From: Agromyces sp. LHK192
GTDB lineage: Bacteria > Actinomycetota > Actinomycetes > Actinomycetales > Microbacteriaceae
Reading direction: 5' to 3'
Length of the DNA: 64,000 bases
Assembly (NCBI RefSeq): GCF_004006235.1
Contig: NZ_CP034753.1
Coordinates: 3,720,001-3,784,000 of the forward strand
Shown piece by piece: positions 11,532 through 19,881 of this stretch. Below the pieces are notes generated by a model, which saw only the letters and a list, made by a program, of their open reading frames with translations, was not told the DNA's origin and searched no databases. Numbering within the stretch: position 1 is the first letter of the stretch; each line of letters starts with the position of its first letter. A program made the translations under genes and the position numbers.

Positions 11532-13387
11532 AGGTCCCCCAGATGATCGCCGCGGAATTCCGCCGGCTGACCTCGACCAGGATGTCGGTGCTCGCCCTCA
11601 TCGCGCTGGTCGCCGTGCCCATCCTCTACGGCGGGCTGTACCTCTGGGCGAACCAGGACCCGTACGCGAAGTTCCACGACGTGCCCGTCGCACTCGTGGT
11701 CGACGACGCCGGGGTACCGGCCTCCGACGGCGCAGCGGCCCGCAACATCGGCGACGAGGTCGCCGACGAGCTCGTGGCCGACGGCGCCTTCGACTGGCAC
11801 CGCGTCTCGGCCGCCGACGCCGAGACGGGCCTCGACGAGTCCACCTACGACTTCGCCGTGACGTTTCCGGCCGGGTTCTCCGCCGCCCTCACGTCGGTGT
11901 CCACGGATGCCCCGCGCCAGGCGCAACTCGTGCTCTCGACGAACGACGCGAACAGCTACCTCGCGGGCACGATCGGCGCGCAGGCCGTCGAGCGGATCCG
12001 GACCACGGTCGCGAAGCAGGTCGGCGAGGAGGCCGCAGCGACGCTCCTCGACGCGATCCACACCGTCCGCGGCAGCCTCGTGGAGGCCGCCGACAGCGCC
12101 ACGAAGCTCGCCGACGGCGCCGCGACCGCAGCAGGGGGCGCCTCGCAGCTCGCCGACGGATCCGCGACCCTCGCCGGCGGGACCGCGCAGCTGCGAGACG
12201 GCACGGCCCAGCTGGCCGACGGATCGGCGGAGGTCGCCGACGGTGCCGCACAGGTCGCCGACGGCAACGAACAGCTCGCGCAGACCGCCGACCGCGTCGG
12301 GGCGGCAGTCGGCGAGGCCGCCTCGACCGTTCCGCAGGCCCGAGCCGACATCGAGGCCGCGCTCGTCGCCCAGGGCGTCGACCGGGCGACGATCGACGCC
12401 GTGCTCGCCCGACTCGACGTGGTCGGCGAACGCATCGAGGCCGGCAACGACCGCGTCCAGGAGGCGGTCGGCGACATCGACCGCCTCGCGACCGGCAGCA
12501 GGCAGGTCGCCGACGGTGCATCCGCCCTCGCAGACGGGGCTGCGACCGCCGCCGATGGAGCCGCGCGCGCCGCCGACGGTGCAGCACGACTGCGCGACGG
12601 CGCCGGCACGCTGGAGTCCGGGCTCGGCGAGCTCGCGACGGGCACGTCCACGCTGCGCGACGGGCTCGCCGACGGCGCGGCGCAACTGCCCGATTCCACC
12701 GACGAGGTCCGTGCCGCGCAGGCGTCGACCATCGCCGATCCGATCGACGTCGAGTCCGACGCCGTCGCGCGCGCCGACAGCTACGGCGCCGGGCTCGCCC
12801 CCTTCTTCGCCGCCCTCGCGGGCTGGATCGGCATCTACGCACTGTTCCTGATCGTGAAGCCGATCTCCCGCCGTGCGATCACGGCCCTGCACTCGCCGAT
12901 CCGCGTGACGCTGGCCGGATGGCTCACCCCGGCGATGCTCGGCGCCGTGCAGATGCTCGGCCTGTACACGATCCTCGCGGTGACGCTCGGCTTCTCGATG
13001 AGCCATCCGCTCGGCGTCGTCGCCACGATGGTGCTCGCCTCGGCGACGTACGCCGCGATCATCCTCGCGCTCAACGTCTGGCTGGGCTCGGTCGGGCAGT
13101 TCCTCGGGCTCGTGCTCATGGTCCTGCAGCTTGTCACTGCCGGCGGCACCTTCCCGTGGCAGACGCTGCCGGCACCGCTCGCCGCGCTGCATCAGGTGCT
13201 GCCGATGGGGTACGTCGTGGACGCGGTGCGCCAGTTCATGTACGGCGGCGACCTCTCGCGCGCCGCGGGCGACGCCGTCGTCCTGGGTGTCTGGCTGGTC
13301 GGCGCGCTGGCCGTCGCCGCGATCGGCGTGACGAGGATGACCCACGCGCGCACGCTGCGCGACCTCCAGCCGAGCTTGATCGGGTGA
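11528..13387 (+). CDS. YhgE/Pip-family membrane protein
   Basis: A 619-residue protein. One N-terminal membrane helix (about residues 18-38) is followed by a roughly 360-residue extracytoplasmic region and then about five C-terminal helices, ABC-2-permease-like. The outer region holds Ala/Gly-rich coiled-coil repeats built on the phrases LADG, VADG, LRDG and AADG (roughly residues 190-250 and 320-380), characteristic of the YhgE/Pip family (Lactococcus phage infection protein, also related to type VII EsaA). The GTG at 11528 overlaps the previous stop (GTGA); an ATG lies five codons in. The family is described as membrane proteins with poorly known transport or phage-receptor roles. Here it is under a TetR repressor and paired with a degenerate ABC ATPase-like protein. 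Confidence 0.9.
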   Translation: MKVPQMIAAEFRRLTSTRMSVLALIALVAVPILYGGLYLWANQDPYAKFHDVPVALVVDDAGVPASDGAAARNIGDEVADELVADGAFDWHRVSAADAETGLDESTYDFAVTFPAGFSAALTSVSTDAPRQAQLVLSTNDANSYLAGTIGAQAVERIRTTVAKQVGEEAAATLLDAIHTVRGSLVEAADSATKLADGAATAAGGASQLADGSATLAGGTAQLRDGTAQLADGSAEVADGAAQVADGNEQLAQTADRVGAAVGEAASTVPQARADIEAALVAQGVDRATIDAVLARLDVVGERIEAGNDRVQEAVGDIDRLATGSRQVADGASALADGAATAADGAARAADGAARLRDGAGTLESGLGELATGTSTLRDGLADGAAQLPDSTDEVRAAQASTIADPIDVESDAVARADSYGAGLAPFFAALAGWIGIYALFLIVKPISRRAITALHSPIRVTLAGWLTPAMLGAVQMLGLYTILAVTLGFSMSHPLGVVATMVLASATYAAIILALNVWLGSVGQFLGLVLMVLQLVTAGGTFPWQTLPAPLAALHQVLPMGYVVDAVRQFMYGGDLSRAAGDAVVLGVWLVGALAVAAIGVTRMTHARTLRDLQPSLIG

Positions 13388-13393
13388 CCGGCG

Positions 13394-13411
13394 GCGCGTC
13401 CTGCGACGCGC
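13394..13411. terminator. Hairpin between convergent YhgE and MpaB-type genes
   Basis: GCGCGTC-CTGC-GACGCGC is a perfect 7-bp stem with a 4-base loop, 6 bases after the YhgE stop. There is no T tract. It could end transcripts from either side. Confidence 0.4.
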
Positions 13412-13432
13412 GCCCTGCGTGGGTCCGGGCGG

Positions 13433-13465
13433 CTCAGAACAGCGGGCGACTCAGAACAGCGGGCG
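13433..13465 (-). repeat. 17-bp tandem duplication carrying the stop codon of the MpaB-type gene
   Basis: CTCAGAACAGCGGGCG occurs at 13433-13448 and again at 13450-13465 (period 17). On the minus strand each copy ends with TGA, so a second TGA lies 17 bases downstream of the true stop at 13451. Similar stop-bearing duplications lie at 30832-30868 and 50791-50818. Confidence 0.8.
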
Positions 13466-14332
13466 GCCGTCGGCGAGCCGGCGTCGGACGTCGGTGAGCT
13501 GCCTCGCGAGCGGTCGCTCGCGGACGCGGCGCGGCATCGCGCGCGTCAGCCGCGCGAGGCGTCGGTCGAACCGGTCGAACCGGCGCTGGTCGTCGTCGGT
13601 CCACGGCAGGTGCATGAGCGCCCGGAACTCGGGCGGCAGGTATCCGGCCACGAGTCGCGCCCGGTAGCGCAGCACGCGCTCGGGCAGCGTGCGCCCGAGG
13701 TACTCGAGCCGCACGATGCGGGTGAGGTACTCGCGGGTCGCATCGTCGACCTCGAGCGTCGCGACCTGTTCGCGCCAGTACGCCTCGAAGGCGTCGCGGG
13801 TCGCGGGCCAGTTCTCCGGCGGCATCTGCAGCGTCGTGCCGAACGCCATCGACTGGCGGTAGAACTCGTCACGGAACACGCCGTGCATCGGGCCGTGCGC
13901 TCGGACGTACGCGTCCTCGGCGCCCTTGAACAGGCAGGCTGCGACCCAGGTCTGCAGCTCGGGGTCGAACGCGTGGTACGCGACCGGCGCACCCGCCTCG
14001 GACCGCACCTGCGCGTGCGAGCGATTGGTGGCGCGCCGCATCGCCGCGCGCTCGTCGGGCCCGCCGAGCATGACGACGGCGAGGTACGCGACGGTCGTTC
14101 GGGCACGACGCTTCGGATTGGTGAAGAGGTTGCCCTCGACCACACGACTCTCCATGACGCCGTACGCCACGGGACGGCGCGACAACTGCATGACGACGTT
14201 CGAGGTCCCGGCCGCGAGCACGAACCAGTTCACGGCCTCGCGCAGTGCGGAGTTGTCGATCGCGTCGAGCTCGCTGCGTCGCTTCGCGGTCCGGGTGTCG
14301 CCGCGGTCATCGACGCCGTCGTCCATGTCCAT
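13451..14332 (-). CDS. MpaB-type oxygenase (DUF2236)
   Basis: A 293-residue protein of the DUF2236 / latex-clearing / MpaB family, whose characterised members are b-type haem oxygenases. Recognisable features are REAVNWFVLAAGTSNVVMQL near residue 31, the conserved RRATNRSHAQVRSE segment around residue 100, YHAFDPELQTWVAACL near 120 and FYRQSMAFG near 157. The central His residues are the likely haem ligands by analogy. ATG 14332 is preceded by TAGGAT (14339-14344 on the minus strand) with a 6-base gap, which predicts a leaderless mRNA; a second ATG lies two codons in. A perfect inverted repeat at 14349-14370 sits just upstream. Substrate unknown. Confidence 0.85.
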   Translation of the reverse strand: MDMDDGVDDRGDTRTAKRRSELDAIDNSALREAVNWFVLAAGTSNVVMQLSRRPVAYGVMESRVVEGNLFTNPKRRARTTVAYLAVVMLGGPDERAAMRRATNRSHAQVRSEAGAPVAYHAFDPELQTWVAACLFKGAEDAYVRAHGPMHGVFRDEFYRQSMAFGTTLQMPPENWPATRDAFEAYWREQVATLEVDDATREYLTRIVRLEYLGRTLPERVLRYRARLVAGYLPPEFRALMHLPWTDDDQRRFDRFDRRLARLTRAMPRRVRERPLARQLTDVRRRLADGRPLF

Positions 14333-14348
14333 GCCGTGATCCTAGTCC

Positions 14349-14370
14349 GAAGTGAACCGGGATTCACTTC
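14349..14370. promoter_or_regulatory. Perfect inverted repeat upstream of the MpaB-type gene
   Basis: GAAGTGAA-CCGGGA-TTCACTTC is an 8+6+8 perfect inverted repeat. It lies 17 bases upstream of the MpaB-type start and covers the -35/spacer region of the predicted minus-strand promoter (TAGGAT at 14339-14344). It is likely a repressor operator; no obvious cognate regulator is adjacent. Confidence 0.6.
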
Positions 14371-14425
14371 TGGCCGACCGCCCGAACCGCTCGCCGATCC
14401 GGGATCGCCCGACTACCGTGGTGGC

Positions 14426-14794
14426 ATGACGGAGATCACCGACGATCTGCCCGCCCGGCTCCTGCACGAGGAGCACGCCGGCTGGCGAGCCATCCTCGAC
14501 GGCCGCGGCGGCGAGCACTACGCCCGCGCGATGACCCGCGACGCCCTGATGGTCGTCGAAGGCGCCGTCCTCGGCCGCGACGAGATCCTCGCCGCGTTCC
14601 GCGGCACCACGCCGTGGGACTCGTACGAATTGCGCGAGCCCGCGGTCATCCGACTCGGCGACCACGCCGGCGTGCTCGTCTACCGGGCCGTCGCGAAGCG
14701 CGGCGACGAGACCGCGAACCTCCGGATGTCGACGACCTACCTCTACGACGACGGCGCCTGGCGCGTGGCCGCGCACCAGCAGACGCCCGCCTGA
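14426..14794 (+). CDS. NTF2-like / DUF4440 family protein
   Basis: A 122-residue protein that fits the SnoaL/DUF4440 cone fold: an N-terminal helix with LLHEEHAGWRAILDGRGGEHY, a middle with DALMVVEGAVLGRDEILAAF, and C-terminal strands ending RMSTTYLYDDGAWRVAAHQQTPA, the usual family ending. Such proteins bind small hydrophobic molecules or act as small isomerases or hydrolases; the activity here cannot be predicted. ATG 14426 follows TACCGT (14414-14419) by 6 bases, so a leaderless transcript is expected. It is divergent from the MpaB-type gene, with the inverted repeat at 14349-14370 between them. Its stop is 6 bases from the stop of the convergent Gfo/Idh/MocA gene. Confidence 0.88.
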   Translation: MTEITDDLPARLLHEEHAGWRAILDGRGGEHYARAMTRDALMVVEGAVLGRDEILAAFRGTTPWDSYELREPAVIRLGDHAGVLVYRAVAKRGDETANLRMSTTYLYDDGAWRVAAHQQTPA

Positions 14795-14800
14795 CGGACT

Positions 14801-15952
14801 TCAGCCTCCGACGCGCACCTGCCGCTCGAGCGTCGCTTCGGCCGGGTCCCACCCGTCGGGCAGCGCCAGCGGCCGCTGGGGTGCGCTCGTGATCTCGACC
14901 GGTGCGCCGCCGCGCGCGGCCTCGGAGATCGCCGCCAGCACCTCCAGCACGTGGAACGCGAGTTCGCCGCTCGCCCGCGGCGTCGCTCCGGCACGGAGGG
15001 CGCGGGCGAACTCGACCACGCCGATTCCGCGGGTGTCGGTCGTCGGCGGCGCCGCGAACTCGACCGGTTCGGCAGTCCCCCTCCAGAGGACGGCGCTGCC
15101 GTGGAACCCGTTCGGGTCCGGCATCGCGATCGCCCCCGACGTGCCGGAGACCTCGAGCACCGGCTGCACCCGACGCGGCGACTGGAAGCTGAAGGCCGCC
15201 TGCGCGACCGCGCCGTCGCGGAATTCCAGCAGCGCGGCATGGAACGTCGGGACCCGCACCGGGAACACCGTGCCGGCGCGCGGCCCGGAGCCGATCGTGC
15301 GCACCGCCGACGAGGTCGACGACGCGGCGCTCACCCTCGCGACCGGGCCGAGCACCTGCACGAGCGCGGTGAGGTAGTACGGCCCCATGTCGAAGAGCGG
15401 TCCGGCGCCCGGCGCGAACAGGAACTCCGGGTTGGGATGCCACGCCTCGGGGCCCGTCCCCTGGAACTGGGCGATCGCGGTCAGGGGCGTGCCGATCTCG
15501 CCATCGTCGACGAGCCGTTGCACCGCCTGCAGGCCCGGCCCGAGGAAGGTGTCCGGTGCGCTCCCGACCCGCAGCGCGAGCTCATCGGCCCGCGCGAGCA
15601 GACGGCGTCCATCGGCGGGGTCGAGCGCGAGCGGCTTCTCGGCGAACACATGCTTGCCGGCTTCGAGCGCCAGCAGGCCGACCTCCACGTGCGCGCTCGG
15701 AACGGTGAGGTTCACGACGAGTTCGACGCCGTCGTCCGTCAGGAGTTCGTCGAGCGAACCGGATGCCGCGACGCCGAACCGCGACGCCTGCGCAGCGGCG
15801 CGGTCGCGGTCCAGGTCTGCGACGAAGCGCACCTCGAGGTCGGCGAACCGCGTGAGGTTGCCGAGGTACTGGTCGCTGATCACGCCGGCGCCGACGACCC
15901 CGACGCCGACCGGCCCATTCTTCGCACCGTCGTGCGCGGTCCTCGCGCTCAT
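14801..15952 (-). CDS. Gfo/Idh/MocA family NAD(P)-dependent oxidoreductase
   Basis: A 383-residue dehydrogenase. The Rossmann motif VGVGVVGAGVISDQYLGNL lies near residue 16, and the hallmark HVFAEKPLAL (catalytic EKP) near residue 100. C-terminal sheet-domain features include FDMGPYYLTALVQVLGPV. Typical substrates of the family are sugars, inositols and sugar acids. ATG 15952 overlaps the stop of the isomerase gene by 4 bases (ATGA). It is the last gene of the minus-strand operon that begins with the binding protein at 21248, so it probably oxidises or reduces the imported sugar or an intermediate. The exact substrate cannot be read from the sequence. Confidence 0.93.
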   Translation of the reverse strand: MSARTAHDGAKNGPVGVGVVGAGVISDQYLGNLTRFADLEVRFVADLDRDRAAAQASRFGVAASGSLDELLTDDGVELVVNLTVPSAHVEVGLLALEAGKHVFAEKPLALDPADGRRLLARADELALRVGSAPDTFLGPGLQAVQRLVDDGEIGTPLTAIAQFQGTGPEAWHPNPEFLFAPGAGPLFDMGPYYLTALVQVLGPVARVSAASSTSSAVRTIGSGPRAGTVFPVRVPTFHAALLEFRDGAVAQAAFSFQSPRRVQPVLEVSGTSGAIAMPDPNGFHGSAVLWRGTAEPVEFAAPPTTDTRGIGVVEFARALRAGATPRASGELAFHVLEVLAAISEAARGGAPVEITSAPQRPLALPDGWDPAEATLERQVRVGG

Positions 15953-16686
15953 CGGCCGACCTCCTGCGCGCGCACCCAGCGCACCCCGGCGGCGAGGTCG
16001 GCGAACACCTCGGCATCCGATCGGTCGAACTCGAGCACCCTGGTCGCGTCGGGAACCGCTGCCAGGACCCCGGTCAGGTCGGCGGCTCCCGAACCGGCCG
16101 CGACCTGCGTCGACGGATCCGGCTCCACCGGTCCGTCCTTGACGTGGAGGTGGCGGATCCGGCCCGCGAGTCGCGCTGCGAGCGGGGCGATGTCCATGCC
16201 GGCGACCGCGGCCCAGTACGCGTCGAACTCCAGCACGACGGAGGGTTCCAGGTGCTCGTCGAGGTGCTCGAGTGCCGTGCGCCGACCGATCTCGCCGAAC
16301 TCCCACCAGTGGTTGTGGTACCCGATCGTGAGACCGTGCTCGGCCGCCGCTCCGGCGAGCGCATTCAGGCGCTGCGCGATGCGCTCGACGCCCGCGGCAT
16401 CCGTCCATCCGTCGCGGACGGTCGGCTCGATGACGGTCGTCACGCCAAGCGAGCGGGCCGCCGCGAAGACCGGCTCCGGGTCGTCGAGCCCGACGATCGA
16501 GGCGTGCGCCACGGCCGATACCAGGCCGAGGTCGGCGAGCGGAGCCTCGAGGGCCGGACCCCATCGCACGAGGTCGAACAGCTCGACCTCCTCGAACCCG
16601 ATCCCGGCGAGCCGGGCGAGCGCCGCCGACGGATCGGCGGCGAGCGCGTCGCGCACGGAGTACAGCTGGACGGACAAGGATGCCAC
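15949..16686 (-). CDS. Sugar phosphate isomerase/epimerase-like TIM-barrel protein
   Basis: A 245-residue protein of the xylose-isomerase-like TIM-barrel (AP endonuclease 2) superfamily. It begins VASLSVQLYSVRDALAADP, has the strand FEEVELFDLVRWG, and places likely metal ligands in IGYHNHWWEFGE (residues about 130-141), LEFDAYWAAVAG and HLHVKDG, as in hydroxypyruvate isomerase and inosose dehydratase relatives. The start is GTG at 16686, with AGAGAGG about 8 bases upstream; no in-frame ATG gives a full-length barrel. It overlaps the downstream dehydrogenase by 4 bases and follows the enolase-family gene by 59 bases. It would isomerise or epimerise an intermediate of the same pathway. Confidence 0.88.
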   Translation of the reverse strand: MASLSVQLYSVRDALAADPSAALARLAGIGFEEVELFDLVRWGPALEAPLADLGLVSAVAHASIVGLDDPEPVFAAARSLGVTTVIEPTVRDGWTDAAGVERIAQRLNALAGAAAEHGLTIGYHNHWWEFGEIGRRTALEHLDEHLEPSVVLEFDAYWAAVAGMDIAPLAARLAGRIRHLHVKDGPVEPDPSTQVAAGSGAADLTGVLAAVPDATRVLEFDRSDAEVFADLAAGVRWVRAQEVGR

Positions 16687-16745
16687 TGGGATGCCTCTCT
16701 GGTGATGGATCGGGTACTGGGCGGGTGATGGCGCACCCGCGGCGG

Positions 16746-18023
16746 TCACGGGGACTCGAGGAACCCGTCGGGCCGGCGCACCTGCGCCGCCCACCGCTCG
16801 TGGGCGTAGGGCTGTGGTTCGTGGCGGGCGGCCGCCCGCTCGTCGAGACCGATGCCCCACCCCGGTTCCGGCGACGGCGCGAGGAACCCCGCCGCCGGTT
16901 GCAGGGTCCCGGGGAACACGTCGAGCACCTGGTCGGGGTACACGTGACCCTCCTGGATGCCGAACGCCGTGCTCGAGACGTCGAGCGCGACGTTCGCGGC
17001 CGCACCGAAGGGCGACACGTCGGCCGGGGCGTGCCACGCCGTGCGCACTCCCTCGAGTTCGCACAGCGCGTTCAACCGCACCGCGGGCGTGAGGCCGCCG
17101 ATCGCCGAGACGTGCACGCGCAGGAAGTCGATCCCGCCCCGCCGGACGGCACCGGCGGCCGCGGTCGCCGAGGTGAAGAGCTCGCCGACCGCGATCGGCA
17201 CCGGTGACGAGGCGCCGAGTTCGGGGAGCCGGTCGTACTGGTCGGGCGGGACCGGGTCCTCGAGGAAGTACGGCCGGGCGAAGGCGAGGTCGTCGGCCAG
17301 CGTCCTCGCCTCGCGCACCGACAGGCGCGAGTGCACGTCGTGCAGGAGTTCGACGTCGCCGCCGAGTTCCTCGCGGGCGCGCCGGAAGAGTTCCGGCGTG
17401 GCCCTGAGGTAGTGCCGCGGATCCCATCCGTCGGGATTCGGCGTACCGGGATACCCGCCGCCGCGGCGCGGGGTGCCGTAGCTGCCGAATCCCGGCTGCC
17501 TCGACTGGATCCGCACGTGCCGCACGCCCGACGAGAGGATGGCCCGGGCCTCGTCGAGGGTCTCCTCGATCGTGTCGCCGCCGGCGTGCAGGTAGATCGG
17601 CGCCGAATCGCGGACGCGACCGCCGAGCAGCTCGTACACCGGCATGCCCGCTCGCTTGCCCGCGAGGTCCCACAGGGCCTGGTCGATGCCCGAGATCGCC
17701 GAGTTGCCGACCGGCCCGTCGCGCCAGTATCCCGAGTGGTGCAGCATCCGCGCGATGTCGCCCCGGTCGGCCGGGCTCCGGCCGACGATCAACGGGGCGA
17801 GGTGCACCACGAGTCTCGCGACCGCCGCGTACTGCTGCGCGAACGTCGCGCAGCCGTATCCGACGAGCCCGGCCTCGCTGGTCTCGATCCGCACGACGAC
17901 CAGGGCGACGCCCTCGGGTGCGGTCACGATCGGGCGCACGCGCGTGATGCGCACCCCGTCGCGGTCGGCCCACGGCGCCCGGGTCTCGGTCATGGGTTCG
18001 TCGAGTGCGGGAAGCGTCGTCAC
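16746..18023 (-). CDS. Enolase-superfamily sugar-acid dehydratase, mannonate-dehydratase-like
   Basis: A 425-residue member of the mandelate racemase/enolase superfamily, ManD/RspA branch. The metal ligands are visible: Asp in LLHDVHSRLS, Glu in FLEDPVPPDQ, Glu in IAVGELFTS. The D-x-H arrangement in HDVHSR is the ManD-type acid catalyst. The C-terminal phrases HAPADVSPFGAAANVALD and FGIQEGH also match that branch. Characterised relatives dehydrate D-mannonate or D-gluconate, some with very low activity, so the substrate is open. The GTG at 18023 overlaps the preceding stop (GTGA) and is preferred; an ATG ten codons in (17993) is the alternative and neither has a strong ribosome site. Part of the sugar-acid operon. 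Confidence 0.87.
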   Translation of the reverse strand: MTTLPALDEPMTETRAPWADRDGVRITRVRPIVTAPEGVALVVVRIETSEAGLVGYGCATFAQQYAAVARLVVHLAPLIVGRSPADRGDIARMLHHSGYWRDGPVGNSAISGIDQALWDLAGKRAGMPVYELLGGRVRDSAPIYLHAGGDTIEETLDEARAILSSGVRHVRIQSRQPGFGSYGTPRRGGGYPGTPNPDGWDPRHYLRATPELFRRAREELGGDVELLHDVHSRLSVREARTLADDLAFARPYFLEDPVPPDQYDRLPELGASSPVPIAVGELFTSATAAAGAVRRGGIDFLRVHVSAIGGLTPAVRLNALCELEGVRTAWHAPADVSPFGAAANVALDVSSTAFGIQEGHVYPDQVLDVFPGTLQPAAGFLAPSPEPGWGIGLDERAAARHEPQPYAHERWAAQVRRPDGFLESP

Positions 18024-18907
18024 TTGAGCCCCGTGAAGCCGATGCCGCTGACGATCTGCCGCTGGAAGACCAGGAACACCACGATCGGCGGGACGCTCGC
18101 AATCAGCAGCCCCGCGATCAGGTACGCGGGGTCGGTGTTCTGCGCGAGTCTCGGCAGCGCCACGGAGAGCGGCTGGAGCGCCGGGTCCGTCAGCACGATG
18201 AGGGGCCACAGGAAGTCCTTCCACGCCGTCATGATCGACAGCAGCGAGATGACGGCGAGGATCGGCTTCGACATGGGCAGCACGATCCGCCGGAAGATCG
18301 TGAACCACCCCGCGCCGTCGACCTGTGCGGCCTCGAACAGTTCGCGGGGGATCGCGTCGAAGAACTGCTTCGCGAGGAGGATGTTGAAGGCGTGGGCGCC
18401 GGCCGGCAGCCAGACGGCCCACGGGGTGTCCGCGATCGAGATGCCGAGGCCCGGCAGGTCGAGCACGGTCAGGTAGAGGGCGATGAGCGTCACGGTTCCG
18501 GGCACGAACAGCGTCACGAGGAGCGCGCCGTAGACGTACCTGCCGTACCACGGCCGGACCACGGCGAGCGCGAAGCCGGCCGTCGTCGCCACGATCAACT
18601 GCACGATCCATGACCCGGCGACGAGCCAGACGGTGTTCCAGAGGTACTGGCCGATGCCGAGGAGATTCCACGCATCCGCGATGTTGGACCACATCGCCGG
18701 GTCCGGCCAGAGCGCGAGCGGCCGCTGGACGAGGTCGGTGGTGGTGGAGACCGCGGCCCTGACCATCCAGACCAGCGGGAGCGCGCCGAGGAGCACCAGG
18801 CCGGCGAAGAGCGCCGTGTGGATGCCCCGCCAGCCGTACCTCGTGGCGCGGCGGCCCCAGTCGTGCGGCGAGAGGATGCGGCGGTCGCGTGCGGCGGGTG
18901 CGGTCAC
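18020..18907 (-). CDS. Carbohydrate ABC transporter permease (MalG-type)
   Basis: A 295-residue membrane protein with six predicted helices (the first near residues 31-51) and the EAA loop FFDAIPRELFEAAQVDGAGW-F, with the conserved Gly that docks on the transporter ATPase. It ends with the usual short tail after QRQIVSGIGFTGLK. Start GTG 18907 overlaps the upstream permease stop (GTGA). It pairs with the MalF-type permease and the lipoprotein binding protein. No ATPase gene is in the operon, as is typical where a shared MsiK-type ATPase serves several sugar importers. Predicted to import a sugar or oligosaccharide. Confidence 0.93.
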   Translation of the reverse strand: MTAPAARDRRILSPHDWGRRATRYGWRGIHTALFAGLVLLGALPLVWMVRAAVSTTTDLVQRPLALWPDPAMWSNIADAWNLLGIGQYLWNTVWLVAGSWIVQLIVATTAGFALAVVRPWYGRYVYGALLVTLFVPGTVTLIALYLTVLDLPGLGISIADTPWAVWLPAGAHAFNILLAKQFFDAIPRELFEAAQVDGAGWFTIFRRIVLPMSKPILAVISLLSIMTAWKDFLWPLIVLTDPALQPLSVALPRLAQNTDPAYLIAGLLIASVPPIVVFLVFQRQIVSGIGFTGLK

Positions 18908-19881
18908 GAGCTGCTCCAGGATCGGGTGAGTCGGAGGTACACGGCGGACACCACGACGAGCACGAGGGCGAGCAGGATGCTCAGCGCCGAGGCGACGCCG
19001 AAGTTCCCGAAGAGGAACGCGTAGCGGTAGATCATCAGCAGCACGGTCACGGTCGCGTTCGCCGGACCGCCGTCGGTCATCACGTACGGCTCGGTGAACA
19101 CCTGCAGCGCGCCGATGATCTGGAGCAGGAGCAGCACGAGGATGACGCCCCGCATCTGCGGCAGGGTCACGTGCCAGATGCGTCGCCAGACGGATGCCCC
19201 GTCGAGCTCGGCCGCCTCGTAGAGCTCGGTGGCGACGCCCGTCAACGCGGCGAGGTAGATCAGGATCGCCGTGCCGGCGCCCGACCAGGTCGCCACGACG
19301 ACGAGGCTGGGCATGGCGAGCTCCGGGGACTGGAGCCAGGGGAACGGCCCGAGGCCCACGAGCCCGAGCGCGGCGTTTACGACGCCGTTCTCGCCCGGGG
19401 CGAAGAACACCTTCCACAGCAGTACCGAGACGACCGGCGGGATGACGACCGGGAGGTAGGCGAGCACCCGGGCGAGCGCGCCGCCACGGCGGAGTTCGGA
19501 CATCGCGACGGCGACGAGGAGTGGGAGGGGAAGCCCGATCAGCATCGAGAGCGCGGTGAACCAGAGGGTGTTCAGGGCGGCCGTGGGCAGGAGCGGGTCG
19601 GCGAACAGTTGTTCGAAGTTGGCCCAGCCCACCCATTCCGCGGCGTCGACGAGGTTCGTCCGCTGGAAGGCGAGGATCGCGCTCTGCACGATCGGCCACC
19701 AGGCGAAGTACCCGAACAGCACCAACGCCGGCAGCAGGAAGACGAGTCCGGCACCGGCTGCGCGACGGCGCATCCCCGGCACCCGCCGGCGGGGAGGTTC
19801 GCCTGCGGGTGCCGGGGGCCGGGGCGCCTCCCCGGCCGGCGCACGCGCCGGCACGGGGAGACGGGTGGGGGCGGAGGTCAT
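18904..19881 (-). CDS. Carbohydrate ABC transporter permease (MalF/UgpA-type)
   Basis: A 325-residue membrane protein. A Pro/Ala/Arg-rich cytoplasmic N-terminus of about 40 residues precedes six helices, beginning GLVFLLPALVLFGYFAWW. The EAA loop reads ATELYEAAELDGASVWRRIW, then HVTLPQMRG. It forms a heterodimer with the MalG-type permease encoded next. ATG 19881 overlaps the binding-protein stop by 4 bases (ATGA). Family assignment is firm; the substrate is not defined by sequence. The proline-rich N-terminal extension is longer than usual but is a common variable feature. Confidence 0.93.
   Translation of the reverse strand: MTSAPTRLPVPARAPAGEAPRPPAPAGEPPRRRVPGMRRRAAGAGLVFLLPALVLFGYFAWWPIVQSAILAFQRTNLVDAAEWVGWANFEQLFADPLLPTAALNTLWFTALSMLIGLPLPLLVAVAMSELRRGGALARVLAYLPVVIPPVVSVLLWKVFFAPGENGVVNAALGLVGLGPFPWLQSPELAMPSLVVVATWSGAGTAILIYLAALTGVATELYEAAELDGASVWRRIWHVTLPQMRGVILVLLLLQIIGALQVFTEPYVMTDGGPANATVTVLLMIYRYAFLFGNFGVASALSILLALVLVVVSAVYLRLTRSWSSS

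Noticed and set aside
12100..12680. ADG-type repeats in the YhgE gene as a DNA tandem array or CRISPR
   Set aside because: The repeats are degenerate protein-level coiled-coil units without conserved DNA spacers.
11528..13387. YhgE/Pip gene as evidence for a prophage or phage defence island
   Set aside because: The family name refers to phage adsorption in Lactococcus, but no phage, integrase or known defence gene is nearby.
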